A DNA stretch of 64,000 nt from Mesohalobacter halotolerans (GTDB lineage Bacteria; Bacteroidota; Bacteroidia; Flavobacteriales; Flavobacteriaceae). Location: positions 744,001-808,000 of the forward strand of contig NZ_SWMU01000001.1 of the NCBI RefSeq assembly GCF_006120725.1, in the 5' to 3' direction. The notes under the pieces were generated by a model. That model was given only the letters and a program-made list of their open reading frames with translations. It had not been told where the DNA came from and made no database searches. The position numbers were made by a program, and so were the translations under genes. Within the stretch, counting starts at the first letter, position 1; each line of letters opens with the position of its first letter. This document shows positions 7,960 through 17,069 of this stretch, piece after piece.

Positions 7960-10419
7960 TTAAAACTGTCCTCGTATCCTTAAATTAAATACGCGCGGAC
8001 TCAAAAAATCGGGAATGGCAAATTGATTTTTACTTTCAGCATCTCTCACAAAAGTATTGGTAATAGAATTTAAACGATCAAAAAGATTAAAAATCTCAAA
8101 CCCGACTTCGAGATGCTTAAAAGGTTTTAACCAATGCCCTTTGTTTAAAACATCACCTTCTTCTTTTAAAGTATAGAAAAATCCGGCATCAACTCGCGTA
8201 TAATCAGGTAAGCGGTTTTGAAAATCGAAAGGATCAGCAAACTGGGGTTGACCACCAGGCAAACCTGTATTGTAGACCAAGTTTAAATACAATTTCATTT
8301 TTGGGATATTAGGGATATAATCCTGGAATAAGGCTGCAAACTTTAAACGCTGATCGGTTGGACGAGCAATATAGCCGCGTTCATCAAATTTTTCTTCGGT
8401 TTTTAAATACCCGAAACTGAACCAACTTTCTGTGCCAGGAACAAATTCGCCATTCAGTCGCATATCCAAACCATAGGCGTAGGCTTCAGCAATATTATTG
8501 GCTTGATAGCGAATCCTGACATTTTCTACTGTAAATCGGTTGACATCGGTTAGTCGTTTATAATAGACTTCAGAAACCAGTTTAAATGGTCTCTCCCAAA
8601 GTTTAAAACTGTAATCATGACCTGCGACAATATGAAAGGACTGTTGGGCCTTGACTTTTTCATTTACACTACCATCAGGACGTCGAAGCTCTCGATAAAA
8701 TGGCGGTTGATGATATAAACCTGTAGCCAACCTAAAAATCATGTCTTTGTCCCAATCCGGTTTGATCGCAAATTGTGCTCGAGGACTGACGACGGATTGG
8801 GTGTTATTTTCAATACCATCACCGCTTACATTCCAAGTATGTGATCGTATTCCTGCGTTATACCAAGCTTTGGCATTACCTATTTTATTTTGGTAACTCC
8901 ACTGCAAATAGTTGGTAAACCGGTTGATTTGCATATCATTAAACGATCGGATTCTAATGAAAGGTTCTATGGGTTCGTCAAAGGGTTCATAAGGTTCGTC
9001 GTTGGCAAAATCCGGCAAAGGTGGCCTGACATTAAAACCAGCAGAATCTACAACTTCAAATTCCTGCAGTCGGTCTCTGATGTCCTCGTGGGTAAATTTA
9101 ACCCCATATTTGATTAAATGCTCGTCAATTTTAATATCACCTTGATGATCAAAGTTAAATATTAAAGCGTCTAAATCGTTTCGTGCATGCTTGAATTGAC
9201 TTCCTGCGCCTTGGGTGAATTCAACATCACCAAAATTTTCATCTCCAATACTAGAATTTACTGCACCTAATCTGTATTGCGCTAAAATATCAAAATGTTC
9301 TTGTTCTTGGGTATGATAGGTCGAAGCTATAAATTTTGCCGTATAATTTTCAGATACATCATAGGTGGCTTTTAATGCGCCAAAATAAGTTTCATACTCG
9401 TCATCTTCTTGGCCTTCATAAAATACCAACAACGCTCTTGGGTCTTGCAAAGTTCCAAAATTGGTTTGTCGCGTAAAGGGTTCAAATTCGTAATCGTTGA
9501 TAGAAATATTACCGAGAAAACCTAGCTCAAACTTATCATTAAACTTATAAGTGACATAGCTCTGCACGTCAAAAAAGCGTGGTCTAAAATTAGCTTCGGT
9601 ATCTTTTGCATTAACAAAAAGTGAATTATCGCGATATCTCACACCGCCTATGGCAGACAGCTTTTTGTCTTTTGAAATACCACCAACCATTGCCGAGCCA
9701 CCGAGGAAACTTCCTTCAAAACTCGCCATGAAATCTACAGGTCTTTCATAAGTAATGTCGAGAACCGATGACATCCTATCGCCGTATTGAGCCTTAAATC
9801 CACCTGCAGAAAATTTAATATTTCGTACCATATCGGGATTGACAAAACTCAACCCTTCTTGCTGACCACTTCTAATCAAAAACGGGCGATACACCTGAAT
9901 ATCATTGACATAAACTAAATTTTCATCAAAATTTCCACCGCGCACGTTGTATTGGGTGCTCAATTCGTTATTTGAACTTACTCCTGGTAGAGATGTCAAC
10001 AGGTTTTCTACGCCTGGATTGGCACCGGGAATTCGTCTTACCGTTGCAGGTTCTAGTGTGACAATGCCTTCAACTCGGGTTTGTTTTTCTTTAGTAATGG
10101 TGACTTCTCCAATTTGTTCAACATTGGTCTTTAAAACAAAATTTAACTCTCGAGATTGATTGACTCCAAGTTCAACTGTAGCTGTTATCGGTTTAAAGCC
10201 TGTATAGCTTATGTTGACTTTTACTTTGCGATTGGCTGGAATTCTTAATTCATAAAACCCATTTTCATTAGAAGATGTGCCTGAACTCTCTGTAGTAATA
10301 TTAGCAAATGGCAGCGGATTTTTATTTTCATCAAAAATTATACCTTTGATAGAAGCGGTTTGCGCATATCCACAGGTCAATAAAAAACTAATAAAGAGTA
10401 AAAAGAAATATTTATTCAA
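7960..10419 (-). CDS. TonB-dependent outer-membrane receptor with carboxypeptidase-like N-domain
   Basis: The protein has 819 residues. A signal peptide (about residues 1-19, TCGYAQ) is followed by a CarbopepD_reg_2 domain (about 22-105, IKGIIFDENKNPLPFANI). A TonB plug follows (about 115-230, VENLLTSLPGVSSNNELSTQ, YNVRGGNFDENLVYVND), then a 22-strand-type beta-barrel ending in the aromatic-rich FNLRIRGQF. The mature N-terminus shows no separate signalling domain. No SusD partner is next to it, so the substrate may not be a glycan; it cannot be named. The M23 peptidase gene lies immediately upstream with a 9-bp gap, so the two are probably co-transcribed. Confidence 0.92.
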   Translation of the reverse strand: MNKYFFLLFISFLLTCGYAQTASIKGIIFDENKNPLPFANITTESSGTSSNENGFYELRIPANRKVKVNISYTGFKPITATVELGVNQSRELNFVLKTNVEQIGEVTITKEKQTRVEGIVTLEPATVRRIPGANPGVENLLTSLPGVSSNNELSTQYNVRGGNFDENLVYVNDIQVYRPFLIRSGQQEGLSFVNPDMVRNIKFSAGGFKAQYGDRMSSVLDITYERPVDFMASFEGSFLGGSAMVGGISKDKKLSAIGGVRYRDNSLFVNAKDTEANFRPRFFDVQSYVTYKFNDKFELGFLGNISINDYEFEPFTRQTNFGTLQDPRALLVFYEGQEDDEYETYFGALKATYDVSENYTAKFIASTYHTQEQEHFDILAQYRLGAVNSSIGDENFGDVEFTQGAGSQFKHARNDLDALIFNFDHQGDIKIDEHLIKYGVKFTHEDIRDRLQEFEVVDSAGFNVRPPLPDFANDEPYEPFDEPIEPFIRIRSFNDMQINRFTNYLQWSYQNKIGNAKAWYNAGIRSHTWNVSGDGIENNTQSVVSPRAQFAIKPDWDKDMIFRLATGLYHQPPFYRELRRPDGSVNEKVKAQQSFHIVAGHDYSFKLWERPFKLVSEVYYKRLTDVNRFTVENVRIRYQANNIAEAYAYGLDMRLNGEFVPGTESWFSFGYLKTEEKFDERGYIARPTDQRLKFAALFQDYIPNIPKMKLYLNLVYNTGLPGGQPQFADPFDFQNRLPDYTRVDAGFFYTLKEEGDVLNKGHWLKPFKHLEVGFEIFNLFDRLNSITNTFVRDAESKNQFAIPDFLSPRVFNLRIRGQF

Positions 10420-10428
10420 GAGTGAGAT

Positions 10429-12120
10429 TTAGTTTTTTCTAAAAAATTTTGCTTCAAATATAGCAGTATTTCCGACTTTATCCGTGACTACCAATTTAAA
10501 ATTATTTTCGGTATCGCTTATCACACCATCATTAAAATCATGAACCAGTGTATTGGTTTTATAGTCGTATTCCATCAATATAAATTTGCCATTTACTGTG
10601 GCTCTGTAACTATCAATCCCCGTTAAATCGTCATCTATTTTAAGTTTAAGATAGCGAAAACGCGATAACCATTGTTTATTACGAAAATTAAGTGGCTTTA
10701 TTGTAGGCGGTGTGGTATCTTTTGCCAAAACATATTCGCCAAACTCTTTCACCCCTGTCGTAAATCGGTTTTTCTTTTTTTTGGTATTGACGTAATAAAT
10801 TTTACCCCATGGCATTTTTCTGCCAATAAACAATTGTTGCTTGTCTTTATCGTTGTATCTAGACACGTCGAAACCAATCGTAATACCTTTATGAACGGGT
10901 GTTCTGTAATCGTGTAACTTTACACTTTCGCCATCAACTTCAATATCTAAATACGCGTCATTATACAACGCATGTTTTGGTATGTAGATATCTACCAAAC
11001 CTTTGTCATAAGCAAAAGCATGGTCGTGTTTGACATAGTAATTGGTTTTGGCAACACTGTCTTTGATGTTTTGACTTAGTGGTTTATAGCTTATCGGGAT
11101 GTGAATTTGAGTTGTATTGCCTTTAAAATCTTTAATTTTTAAATCGTATTTGTAATTTAAAGTGTCGTCAATTTGTAATATGCCGTTATTGATAGGATTA
11201 TAGTTAATTTCTAAACGTTTATAATCATAACTTCTCAATTTGTGAATTCTTCGCTTGTGTTCACGGTAATAGCCATAATCTATAAGCCTATTCAAATATC
11301 GGGTTTCGCTAAAAGCAAAACGCTTAAAAGTTGATGTAAAAAAATCTAAGCCGTTGAGTTTGGCTTCAACTTGATAATAACCGTTTCTATTTAATGCAAA
11401 ATCTAATTGGTCATAAGCTTCTATGCCAAAATAAATATCCCCAGCAGCTTTTATTTCAGGCACTTTTAGATTTCCGTTTCGGCTTCTAATTGTTCTTAAC
11501 TTTATACGACCACGCTTAAAGTTGATATGAGCATCAGCTGATGCTGTAAACGCATAGATATTTCTCAATCGAGGAGGTTTTGTATCTTTAACTTCCTCAA
11601 AACCAAACAAAAAAGGATTCATAGGTCGGGATTGACTGTCTCGAATTTCAAAATGCAAATGTGGCCCACCACTTGAGCCAGTATTACCACTATAAGCTAT
11701 GATTTCTCCTGACTTTACAGGTAATTTATTCGGAGATGGAAAAAGCTGAACTTCGTAGCTTTCTTGGTCGTATTGATAGGCTTTGACGTAGTCTTCAATT
11801 TCTGGAGCAAACTTTTTTAAATGTGCGTAAACTGTAGTATAACCATTGGGATGGGTGATGTATAAAGCTTTGCCGTAACCAAAGCGTCGTATTTTAATAC
11901 GGCTTACGTAACCCCTAGCACTGGCTTTAATTTCAAGTCCTGTGCGCCCTTGAGTTTTTAGGTCTAAGCCAGCGTGGAAATGATTTGATCGCAGTTCACC
12001 GAAAGTCCCCGATAAAACTAAAGGTATATCTAATGGTTTTTGAAAATAATTCTTTGGTAACTCATTTTGAGCCAAAATCATTTGAGAAAATAAAATGAGT
12101 AGCCCAAAATAGATTTTCAT
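10429..12120 (-). CDS. M23-family (LytM-type) metallopeptidase
   Basis: The protein has 563 residues with a signal peptide (MKIYFGLLILFSQMILAQ). The peptidase domain is unusually N-terminal, at about residues 30-165. It has His49 and Asp53 in HFHAGLD, His100 in VYAH and the HLH pair His154/His156 in GGPHLHFEIR, the full zinc-binding and catalytic set of LytM enzymes. About 400 residues of beta-rich, unassigned sequence follow. It probably cuts peptidoglycan cross-links in the periplasm. The TonB-dependent receptor follows 9 bp downstream; a link between wall remodelling and receptor insertion is only a guess. Confidence 0.9.
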   Translation of the reverse strand: MKIYFGLLILFSQMILAQNELPKNYFQKPLDIPLVLSGTFGELRSNHFHAGLDLKTQGRTGLEIKASARGYVSRIKIRRFGYGKALYITHPNGYTTVYAHLKKFAPEIEDYVKAYQYDQESYEVQLFPSPNKLPVKSGEIIAYSGNTGSSGGPHLHFEIRDSQSRPMNPFLFGFEEVKDTKPPRLRNIYAFTASADAHINFKRGRIKLRTIRSRNGNLKVPEIKAAGDIYFGIEAYDQLDFALNRNGYYQVEAKLNGLDFFTSTFKRFAFSETRYLNRLIDYGYYREHKRRIHKLRSYDYKRLEINYNPINNGILQIDDTLNYKYDLKIKDFKGNTTQIHIPISYKPLSQNIKDSVAKTNYYVKHDHAFAYDKGLVDIYIPKHALYNDAYLDIEVDGESVKLHDYRTPVHKGITIGFDVSRYNDKDKQQLFIGRKMPWGKIYYVNTKKKKNRFTTGVKEFGEYVLAKDTTPPTIKPLNFRNKQWLSRFRYLKLKIDDDLTGIDSYRATVNGKFILMEYDYKTNTLVHDFNDGVISDTENNFKLVVTDKVGNTAIFEAKFFRKN

Positions 12121-12169
12121 GTGCTAAATTTTAAATTTTAAAGTTAATAAGATTTTAAAAAATGCAAAG

Positions 12170-13015
12170 CTAATCAATCAAAAGCTTTAGCATACGTTCA
12201 TTTCCTCTAAAATCTTTGCGAAATTCAGCATTAGAAATGTTGTAAGACTGTATCATTTTTTTTAAATCATCGCTTAGGTATTGATTGATTTCAAAATAAA
12301 CAGTTTTACATCTCGAAGAAGCTAAAGCTAGCTCAATGATTTTTTTATAAAACACTAAAGCATCATCATTTTTGACAAATAAGGCTTGATGTGGTTCAAA
12401 TTTTAATACATTTTCGTGCATTTGCTTTTTTTCAAGAACTCTCACATAAGGTGGGTTTGAAACAATAATTTCAACTTCTTTTGGAAGTGAGTTAAGCTTA
12501 AAAATGTCTTGTGCTTCAAAGTTGATTGTTAACTGATTTTGTTTTGCGTTTTCTGAAGCGATTTGGAGTGCTGTTTTTGAAATATCTAAGGCTGAAATTT
12601 CACATTCTGGTAATTCTTTTTTTAAAGCAATGGCAATACAACCACTACCAGTGCCAATATCTAAAATTTGTTTTTTGGATTGATTTTTCAATTCAGTTAC
12701 AATCCATTCTACCAATTCTTCAGTTTCTGGGCGCGGAATTAACACTTCAGGATTCACTTGAAACCTCATGCCGTAAAATTCAGTTGACCCTAAAATATAT
12801 TGTATCGGCTCTTGTTGTTGTAGGCGGTGTAAATAGTTTTGAATGGTTTTTAATTCTTTTGAATTAATTTCAACATCAGGATTTAAATACACATCAATGC
12901 GTTTCAGTTTTAAAACCTCTTCAACAACCCAATACAAAAAGGTATCGATTTCAGATTTTGAATAAATTTTTGAAAGGGTTTTATGGAAAAGGTTTTGAAG
13001 TGTTTTTGTAGTCAT
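12170..13015 (-). CDS. prmC: Release factor glutamine N5-methyltransferase
   Basis: The protein has 281 residues, normal for PrmC. It has the N-terminal helical substrate domain, PRPET at residues 95-99, the SAM-binding motif DIGTGSGCIA (119-128) and the catalytic NPPY at 187-190. It methylates the Gln of the GGQ motif of RF1 and RF2 using S-adenosylmethionine. It stands between the M23 peptidase and the decayed toxin-antitoxin pair; prfA is not in the window. Confidence is high from the NPPY/PRPET combination. Confidence 0.95.
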   Translation of the reverse strand: MTTKTLQNLFHKTLSKIYSKSEIDTFLYWVVEEVLKLKRIDVYLNPDVEINSKELKTIQNYLHRLQQQEPIQYILGSTEFYGMRFQVNPEVLIPRPETEELVEWIVTELKNQSKKQILDIGTGSGCIAIALKKELPECEISALDISKTALQIASENAKQNQLTINFEAQDIFKLNSLPKEVEIIVSNPPYVRVLEKKQMHENVLKFEPHQALFVKNDDALVFYKKIIELALASSRCKTVYFEINQYLSDDLKKMIQSYNISNAEFRKDFRGNERMLKLLID

Positions 13016-13129
13016 AAATCTTAATCTTAGATAGACTATAAAATTTTAAATATCATTTTTTAAATTTAGGATGTTTTATTTGAGTAGTCTAGCTGTTGTA
13101 TAAACTACTTTTGCATTAAGTCAAAAATC

Positions 13130-13360
13130 TTACTCAATATTTCTCTGCTTTAGATTTCTTGCAGAATGATGAATAGTTAAGATATCAATTCGGTTTTTAG
13201 ATACAATTCTACCTGTGTAAGATTGGGTTTTTAAAATATGAGTTCTGTTTCGGATAGTTAAAATCTGTCTTTTTGCATAAAGTTTTGAATCTTTAGAGAT
13301 ATATTCAGCTATTTCTTTTAGGTCATTTTTAGATTGAAATGTCCAATTTATTCGAACCAT
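13130..13360 (-). pseudogene. ParE/RelE-type toxin remnant with internal deletion
   Basis: The 76-residue frame starts like a ParE toxin (MVRINWTFQSKNDLKEIAEY) and ends like one (RIDILTIHHSARNL), but ParE proteins are usually 95-100 residues. The missing part is the central strand region, normally IREIIEGNYRIIY-like, which should lie between GRIV and SKNRIDIL. The frame is kept across the junction. A toxin without this core strand is unlikely to fold or be active. Its start overlaps the antitoxin frame by 13 bp, the usual antitoxin-first arrangement. Confidence 0.7.
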
Positions 13361-13533
13361 TTATTAACTGCTTCGTTTAGTTCAGCTTCACTTAAAACCT
13401 CATCGTTTTGAGATTGAGTTTTTCCTTTTTCAATTTTTTCCAATACAATCAATTGTTCCATGAGTTCGTCAATAGAAAATTGTTCAGGAAAATTATCGAG
13501 ATGTTCTTTGAGCTTCGTTTTTGTTAATATCGT
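13348..13533 (-). pseudogene. Antitoxin remnant paired with the ParE-type toxin, no standard start codon
   Basis: A 61-codon frame reads TILTKTKLKEHLDNFPEQ...NEAVNKWFE and ends at TAA 13350-13348. It resembles the short helical antitoxins that begin with a TKTKLKEHIDNFPEKFSIDEL-type segment and precede ParE. No ATG, GTG or TTG lies at the expected start: the codons there are ACG (13533-13531), ATA and TTA, and an upstream TGA closes the frame. The first internal ATG would remove about a third of the protein. Either a rare ACG start is used or the start has been lost; with the toxin also damaged, decay is more likely. Confidence 0.55.
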
Positions 13534-13632
13534 AAAATTTTTAATAAATATACAAAAGATTTGTTTTCAATTGAAATCTAATTTTAATGGAAAGCATCAT
13601 AAAATTTTCGAAACATTTAATATTAAAAACTC

Positions 13633-14118
13633 CTACAATCTCTTCAACATCCAAACCGTGCATGCGTGATGACCTGTATGGCCCAGTCTGTAGTCGATGT
13701 ATTCAAAGCCATTTTTAAGGTAGCGATTTTGGGCAGCTTTCATACTGGGTAAAGTTTCTATATAACATGCTTTATAAGCGTGATTTTCAGCAAATTTCAA
13801 ACATTGTTCTATCATTTGTTGCCCAAGGCCTCTGCCACGAGCTTTAGGATGAAAATACATTTTTTGCAACTCACAAATGCTGTCGTCATTGTCTAAAGGC
13901 TGAATGCCTGCGCCGCCAATAATTTCATCGTTTTCCATCAAGATATAGTAAACCGCACGTTCATCTTTATAAGTCTTATACAAATCTTCAAGGGCTTTGT
14001 CTTCATAAGCCGTGCCTGTTTTAGGGGCATTTTGCTCGATAAGAACATAACGAATCATGTCTGCCGTGGCTTGATTATCTTTTTTTTGAATGGGTCGAAT
14101 TTCAATGCTTTGGCTCAT
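13633..14118 (-). CDS. GNAT-family N-acetyltransferase
   Basis: The start chosen is ATG 14118-14116, giving MSQSIEIRPIQKKDN and 161 residues. An in-frame upstream ATG would run through the ribD promoter and start, so it is rejected. The acetyl-CoA loop is seen in FHPKARGRGLGQQMIEQCL (motif A, R/Q-x-x-G-x-G/A). Late motifs ACYIETLPSM and AAQNRYLKNGFEYIDYRLG fit small-molecule acetyltransferases. The substrate is unknown. Only 23 bp separate it from the divergent ribD, so their promoters must overlap. Confidence 0.85.
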   Translation of the reverse strand: MSQSIEIRPIQKKDNQATADMIRYVLIEQNAPKTGTAYEDKALEDLYKTYKDERAVYYILMENDEIIGGAGIQPLDNDDSICELQKMYFHPKARGRGLGQQMIEQCLKFAENHAYKACYIETLPSMKAAQNRYLKNGFEYIDYRLGHTGHHACTVWMLKRL

Positions 14119-14141
14119 TTGAAAAACCTTATTTTTGCGAT

Positions 14142-15191
14142 GTGAATATACACGAAAAATACATGACGCGTTGCATAGATTTGGCCAAAAATGGATTGGG
14201 TCAAACTTACCCAAACCCGATGGTTGGTTGTGTTGTTGTGTATGAGGATAAAATCATAGCTGAAGGTTGGCATCATCGTGCTGGTCAAGCTCACGCCGAA
14301 GTAAATGCTATAGAGCAAATCAAAGATGAAGACCTCATCAAAAACGCAACGCTTTACGTGAGTCTAGAGCCTTGTAGTCACTTCGGTAAAACGCCACCTT
14401 GTGCAGATTTAATCGTAGATAAAGGGTTTAAGAAAATAGTTATTGGCAGTATAGACCCTTTTGCTAAAGTAAAAGGCAAAGGCATTCAAAAATTGATGGC
14501 CAATGATTGCGAAGTGGTTCTTGGTGTTTTAGAAGACGAATGTCTAGACCTCAACAAGCGGTTTATGACATTTCACAACCATAAACGACCGTATATTATT
14601 TTGAAATGGGCCGAATCTCAAGATGGGTTTTTGAGCCCATTTGAATTTGGCAAAGATCAACATCAAAATCCTGTTTGGTTGACCAATACCTACTCCAAGC
14701 AACTTGTTCACCAATGGCGAAGTGAAGAGCAAGCCATTTTAGTTGGCACGCATACGGTGTTGATGGATAATCCAGCCTTGACAACGCGACTATGGAAAGG
14801 AAAACATCCACTTAGGGTGGTAATTGATAAAGATTTAAAAATTCCCAATTCCGCCAAAATATTTTCTGATGAAGCTCAAACTTTGGTGTTTACGGCTCAT
14901 CAAAAATCAAAGTTCAAAACCACTGAATTTTGTCAAATTGACTTTGATCAACCTGTTTTGCCACAGTTATTAAATGAACTATACAGCAGAGATATTCAAT
15001 CTTTAATTGTAGAAGGTGGTCAAGCCACATTACAGGCTTTTATCGATGCTAATTTATGGGATGAAGCCCGTGTATTCAAAAGCCCAAAACAACTTAAAGT
15101 TGGCACTCATTCACCGCATTTTAAAGCTCAATTATTCCAAAAAGAACAAATTGTTGAAGATGAATTGAAATTGTTTAAGCCCATTAAATAA
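14142..15191 (+). CDS. ribD: Bifunctional riboflavin biosynthesis deaminase/reductase
   Basis: The protein has 349 residues with two domains. The N-terminal cytidine-deaminase-like domain has the catalytic HAE (51-53) and zinc cysteines Cys78 and Cys87 in PCSHFGKTPPC. The C-terminal reductase domain (about 150-345) has WAESQDGFLS, an NPALTTRLW segment and VEGGQATLQAF. It deaminates and then reduces the pyrimidine intermediate made from GTP on the way to riboflavin. No other rib genes are adjacent, as is common in Flavobacteriia where they are scattered. It is convergent with the DUF2141 gene; the 166-bp gap holds two hairpins. Confidence 0.95.
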   Translation: MNIHEKYMTRCIDLAKNGLGQTYPNPMVGCVVVYEDKIIAEGWHHRAGQAHAEVNAIEQIKDEDLIKNATLYVSLEPCSHFGKTPPCADLIVDKGFKKIVIGSIDPFAKVKGKGIQKLMANDCEVVLGVLEDECLDLNKRFMTFHNHKRPYIILKWAESQDGFLSPFEFGKDQHQNPVWLTNTYSKQLVHQWRSEEQAILVGTHTVLMDNPALTTRLWKGKHPLRVVIDKDLKIPNSAKIFSDEAQTLVFTAHQKSKFKTTEFCQIDFDQPVLPQLLNELYSRDIQSLIVEGGQATLQAFIDANLWDEARVFKSPKQLKVGTHSPHFKAQLFQKEQIVEDELKLFKPIK

Positions 15192-15259
15192 AAGGAACTA
15201 TTTCAATATCAATCCATCTATTTCAATTTGTCTAAGGCTTGATAGCCTGACTTGTTTTC

Positions 15260-15344
15260 GTCAATCTAACTAAAACTTGTCAATCTGACCCAAACCCTGT
15301 CAATCTGAATTTGTTTCAGATTTGACTTTGAGTTGACAATCTGA
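15260..15344. repeat. Four spaced copies of a GTCAATCTGA-like decamer
   Basis: GTCAATCTAA (15260), GTCAATCTGA (15279), GTCAATCTGA (15299) and GACAATCTGA (15335) lie in the gap between convergent ribD and the DUF2141 gene. The first three are 19-20 bp apart. The last two copies form the left arms of the hairpins at 15302 and 15338. The function is unknown; a repeated, palindrome-linked 3' element that grew by local duplication is the simplest reading. Confidence 0.6.
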
Positions 15345-15358
15345 ACTTGTTTCAGATT
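15302..15358. terminator. Two tandem hairpins between convergent ribD and DUF2141 genes
   Basis: AATCTGAA/TTCAGATT arms enclose a 5-nt loop at 15302-15322, and the same 8-bp arms enclose another 5-nt loop at 15338-15358. The second ends at the DUF2141 stop codon. The position between convergent genes suits a two-way transcription stop, but no T-run follows either hairpin, so a classical intrinsic terminator is not proven. Confidence 0.45.
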
Positions 15359-15768
15359 CATAGCTTTAACGGAATAGTTTTAGAAGCGGTATCAAATGTA
15401 AACTTTGCATCATTCCAGGTTGGCATTTGCATAGGGTTTACATTCCCTGACATCGCCCAAGGTTCAGCTGGCATTTGGTTGTCTTTCATGTCAAATTGTT
15501 TATTGCCATTCAAGTCTTGGAAAACAGATATAGCGTATTCACCATAGGTCACATCATTTAAAGTAACTTGATTGTTATCTGCTTTGACTTCAAGGATATT
15601 TGTTTTTGTAGGTTGACGTAAAAAGTTGTCTTTTTCATACAAAGCAATGTAGATTTCACCTTTTGAATTTTCTAAATCTTCAAAAGAAATTATCAAATCG
15701 CCTTTGTTTTGTGCATTTGTAATGAAAGACATTAATAAAGTTGCTGCAATAATACTTAAAGTTTTCAT
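15358..15768 (-). CDS. DUF2141 family secreted protein
   Basis: The protein has 136 residues with a signal peptide (TLLMSFITNAQ). The mature part matches DUF2141: an opening beta strand, GEIYIALYEKDNFL, GEYAISVFQDLNGNKQFD and the end WNDAKFTFD. These are small periplasmic or surface beta-sandwich proteins of unknown role, common in Bacteroidota and Proteobacteria. It is monocistronic, followed by the hairpin pair and preceded by a nested inverted repeat. Confidence 0.85.
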   Translation of the reverse strand: MKTLSIIAATLLMSFITNAQNKGDLIISFEDLENSKGEIYIALYEKDNFLRQPTKTNILEVKADNNQVTLNDVTYGEYAISVFQDLNGNKQFDMKDNQMPAEPWAMSGNVNPMQMPTWNDAKFTFDTASKTIPLKL

Positions 15769-15787
15769 GGTTTATAGTTTTAAAATT

Positions 15788-15841
15788 CACCTCAAAAATA
15801 GAGTACAAGCTTGCCATTTTAAATTTAAAATGACTGAGGTG
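15788..15841. repeat. Nested inverted repeats upstream of the DUF2141 gene
   Basis: CACCTCA (15788-15794) and TGAGGTG (15835-15841) are perfect outer arms. Inside them is the perfect 18-bp palindrome CATTTTAAATTTAAAATG (15815-15832). The element lies 20-73 bp upstream of the DUF2141 start codon, in its likely promoter or leader. Further toward fbp, ACCCATT/AATGGGT (15880-15910) and AGACTTG/CAAGTCT (15926-15954) form two more weak stems; the latter, just after the fbp stop, may help end its transcript. Otherwise this 196-bp gap holds no gene. Confidence 0.45.
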
Positions 15842-15964
15842 TTAAATTTAATAGATGAATTGTTAAAAAATAAAATGAGACCCATTTAGCGTTGAAAAAT
15901 CAGAATGGGTGTTTACAAAAACGTGAGACTTGAAACAGGTTATCAGACAAGTCTGGTTTTAAAG

Positions 15965-16963
15965 TCATTTCATAAACTCTTCAGCTTTTTCTACCATTGT
16001 TTTGCTCCCACAGAAAAACGGGACACGTTGATGAAGTTCTGTGGGTTGTATATCCAATATACGCCGATAACCATCACTGGCTTTACCGCCAGCTTGCTCG
16101 ACGATAAAGGCCATAGGATTGCATTCGTATAATAAGCGTAATTTACCATTAGCAACCTTTGAGCTTTTAGGGTAAATGTAAATACCCCCTTTTATCATAT
16201 TTCTATGAATATCTGAAACCAAAGAGCCAATGTATCGAGAGGTGTAAGGTCGGTTGTCTTTCTCTTCTTGGCAATACTTGATATAATCTTTGACACCTTG
16301 AGGGAAATGCACATAATTGCCTTCATTGATAGAATAAATTTGACCTGTTTCAGGAAACTTCAAATTTGGATTTGACAAATAATAGGTACCTATTGCGGGG
16401 TTTAGGGTAAATCCATTCACCCCGTGACCAGTGGTGTAAACCAACATTGTAGAAGTGCCGTAAATAATATATCCTGCAGCCACTTGTTGATTGCCAGGTT
16501 GAAGAAAATCCTTCATCTCAACGGGTTGACCGATAGGAGTAATGCGCCTGTACACTGAAAATATCGTACCTACAGATACGTTGACATCAATATTTGAACT
16601 TCCATCTAAAGGATCCATCAAAACCACATATTTGTTGTCGTGGGCTTTATTATGGCCTTGAACGGTGATAAAACTGTCTTCTTCTTCGGAAGCGATACCG
16701 CAGACTATTTCCCTGTTGATGAGTGTCTCAATAAACAATTTATTGGCGTAAACATCCAATTTCTGCTGATCTTCACCTTGAATATTTGTTTCGCCATGTT
16801 GGCCGAGAATGTCTACTAAACCCGCTTTATTGACTTCGTGATTAACTACTTTAGCAGCTAAGCGAATGGAGTTAATTAATCTTGAGAGTTCACCAGTAGA
16901 ATACTTAAAAGCTCTTTGATGTTCGATGATAAATTCACCGAGAGTTTGATGTGGTTGCGTCAT
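15965..16963 (-). CDS. fbp: Class 1 fructose-1,6-bisphosphatase
   Basis: The protein has 332 residues, the normal length. The metal-binding signature [10 protein letters not shown] lies at 117-126, preceded by SEEEDS (92-97). The later sugar-phosphate region includes [14 protein letters not shown] and the end [17 protein letters not shown]. It removes the 1-phosphate in gluconeogenesis in the cytosol. It is monocistronic and divergent from the acetyltransferase at 17070. Confidence 0.96.
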   Translation of the reverse strand: MTQPHQTLGEFIIEHQRAFKYSTGELSRLINSIRLAAKVVNHEVNKAGLVDILGQHGETNIQGEDQQKLDVYANKLFIETLINREIVCGIASEEEDSFITVQGHNKAHDNKYVVLMDPLDGSSNIDVNVSVGTIFSVYRRITPIGQPVEMKDFLQPGNQQVAAGYIIYGTSTMLVYTTGHGVNGFTLNPAIGTYYLSNPNLKFPETGQIYSINEGNYVHFPQGVKDYIKYCQEEKDNRPYTSRYIGSLVSDIHRNMIKGGIYIYPKSSKVANGKLRLLYECNPMAFIVEQAGGKASDGYRRILDIQPTELHQRVPFFCGSKTMVEKAEEFMK

Positions 16964-16985
16964 AACGAAAACGTTGTAGTTGTTA

Positions 16986-16993
16986 CAAAAATA
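16986..16993 (-). promoter_or_regulatory. Possible -10-type element (TATTTTTG) upstream of fbp
   Basis: Read on the minus strand the octamer is TATTTTTG, a match to the Bacteroidota TAnnTTTG element, 23 bp before the fbp start codon. No convincing TTG element is found at the usual upstream distance, so this is a weak call. Confidence 0.35.
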
Positions 16994-17069
16994 TAAAAAG
17001 CTTTCATTTACATCTTACTAGAGCTAGTTTTTTAAATACATTTGTTTATAAATTAATATAAGCATAACA

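Noticed and set aside
13460-13669. 69-codon plus-strand frame near the toxin-antitoxin remnant
   Set aside because: It is antisense to the antitoxin frame and an AT-rich gap, with no protein-like features.
14119-14214. Longer N-terminus for the acetyltransferase at 13633
   Set aside because: The extension would run through the start of divergent ribD and encodes no GNAT sequence; ATG 14118 opens MSQSIEIRP as expected.
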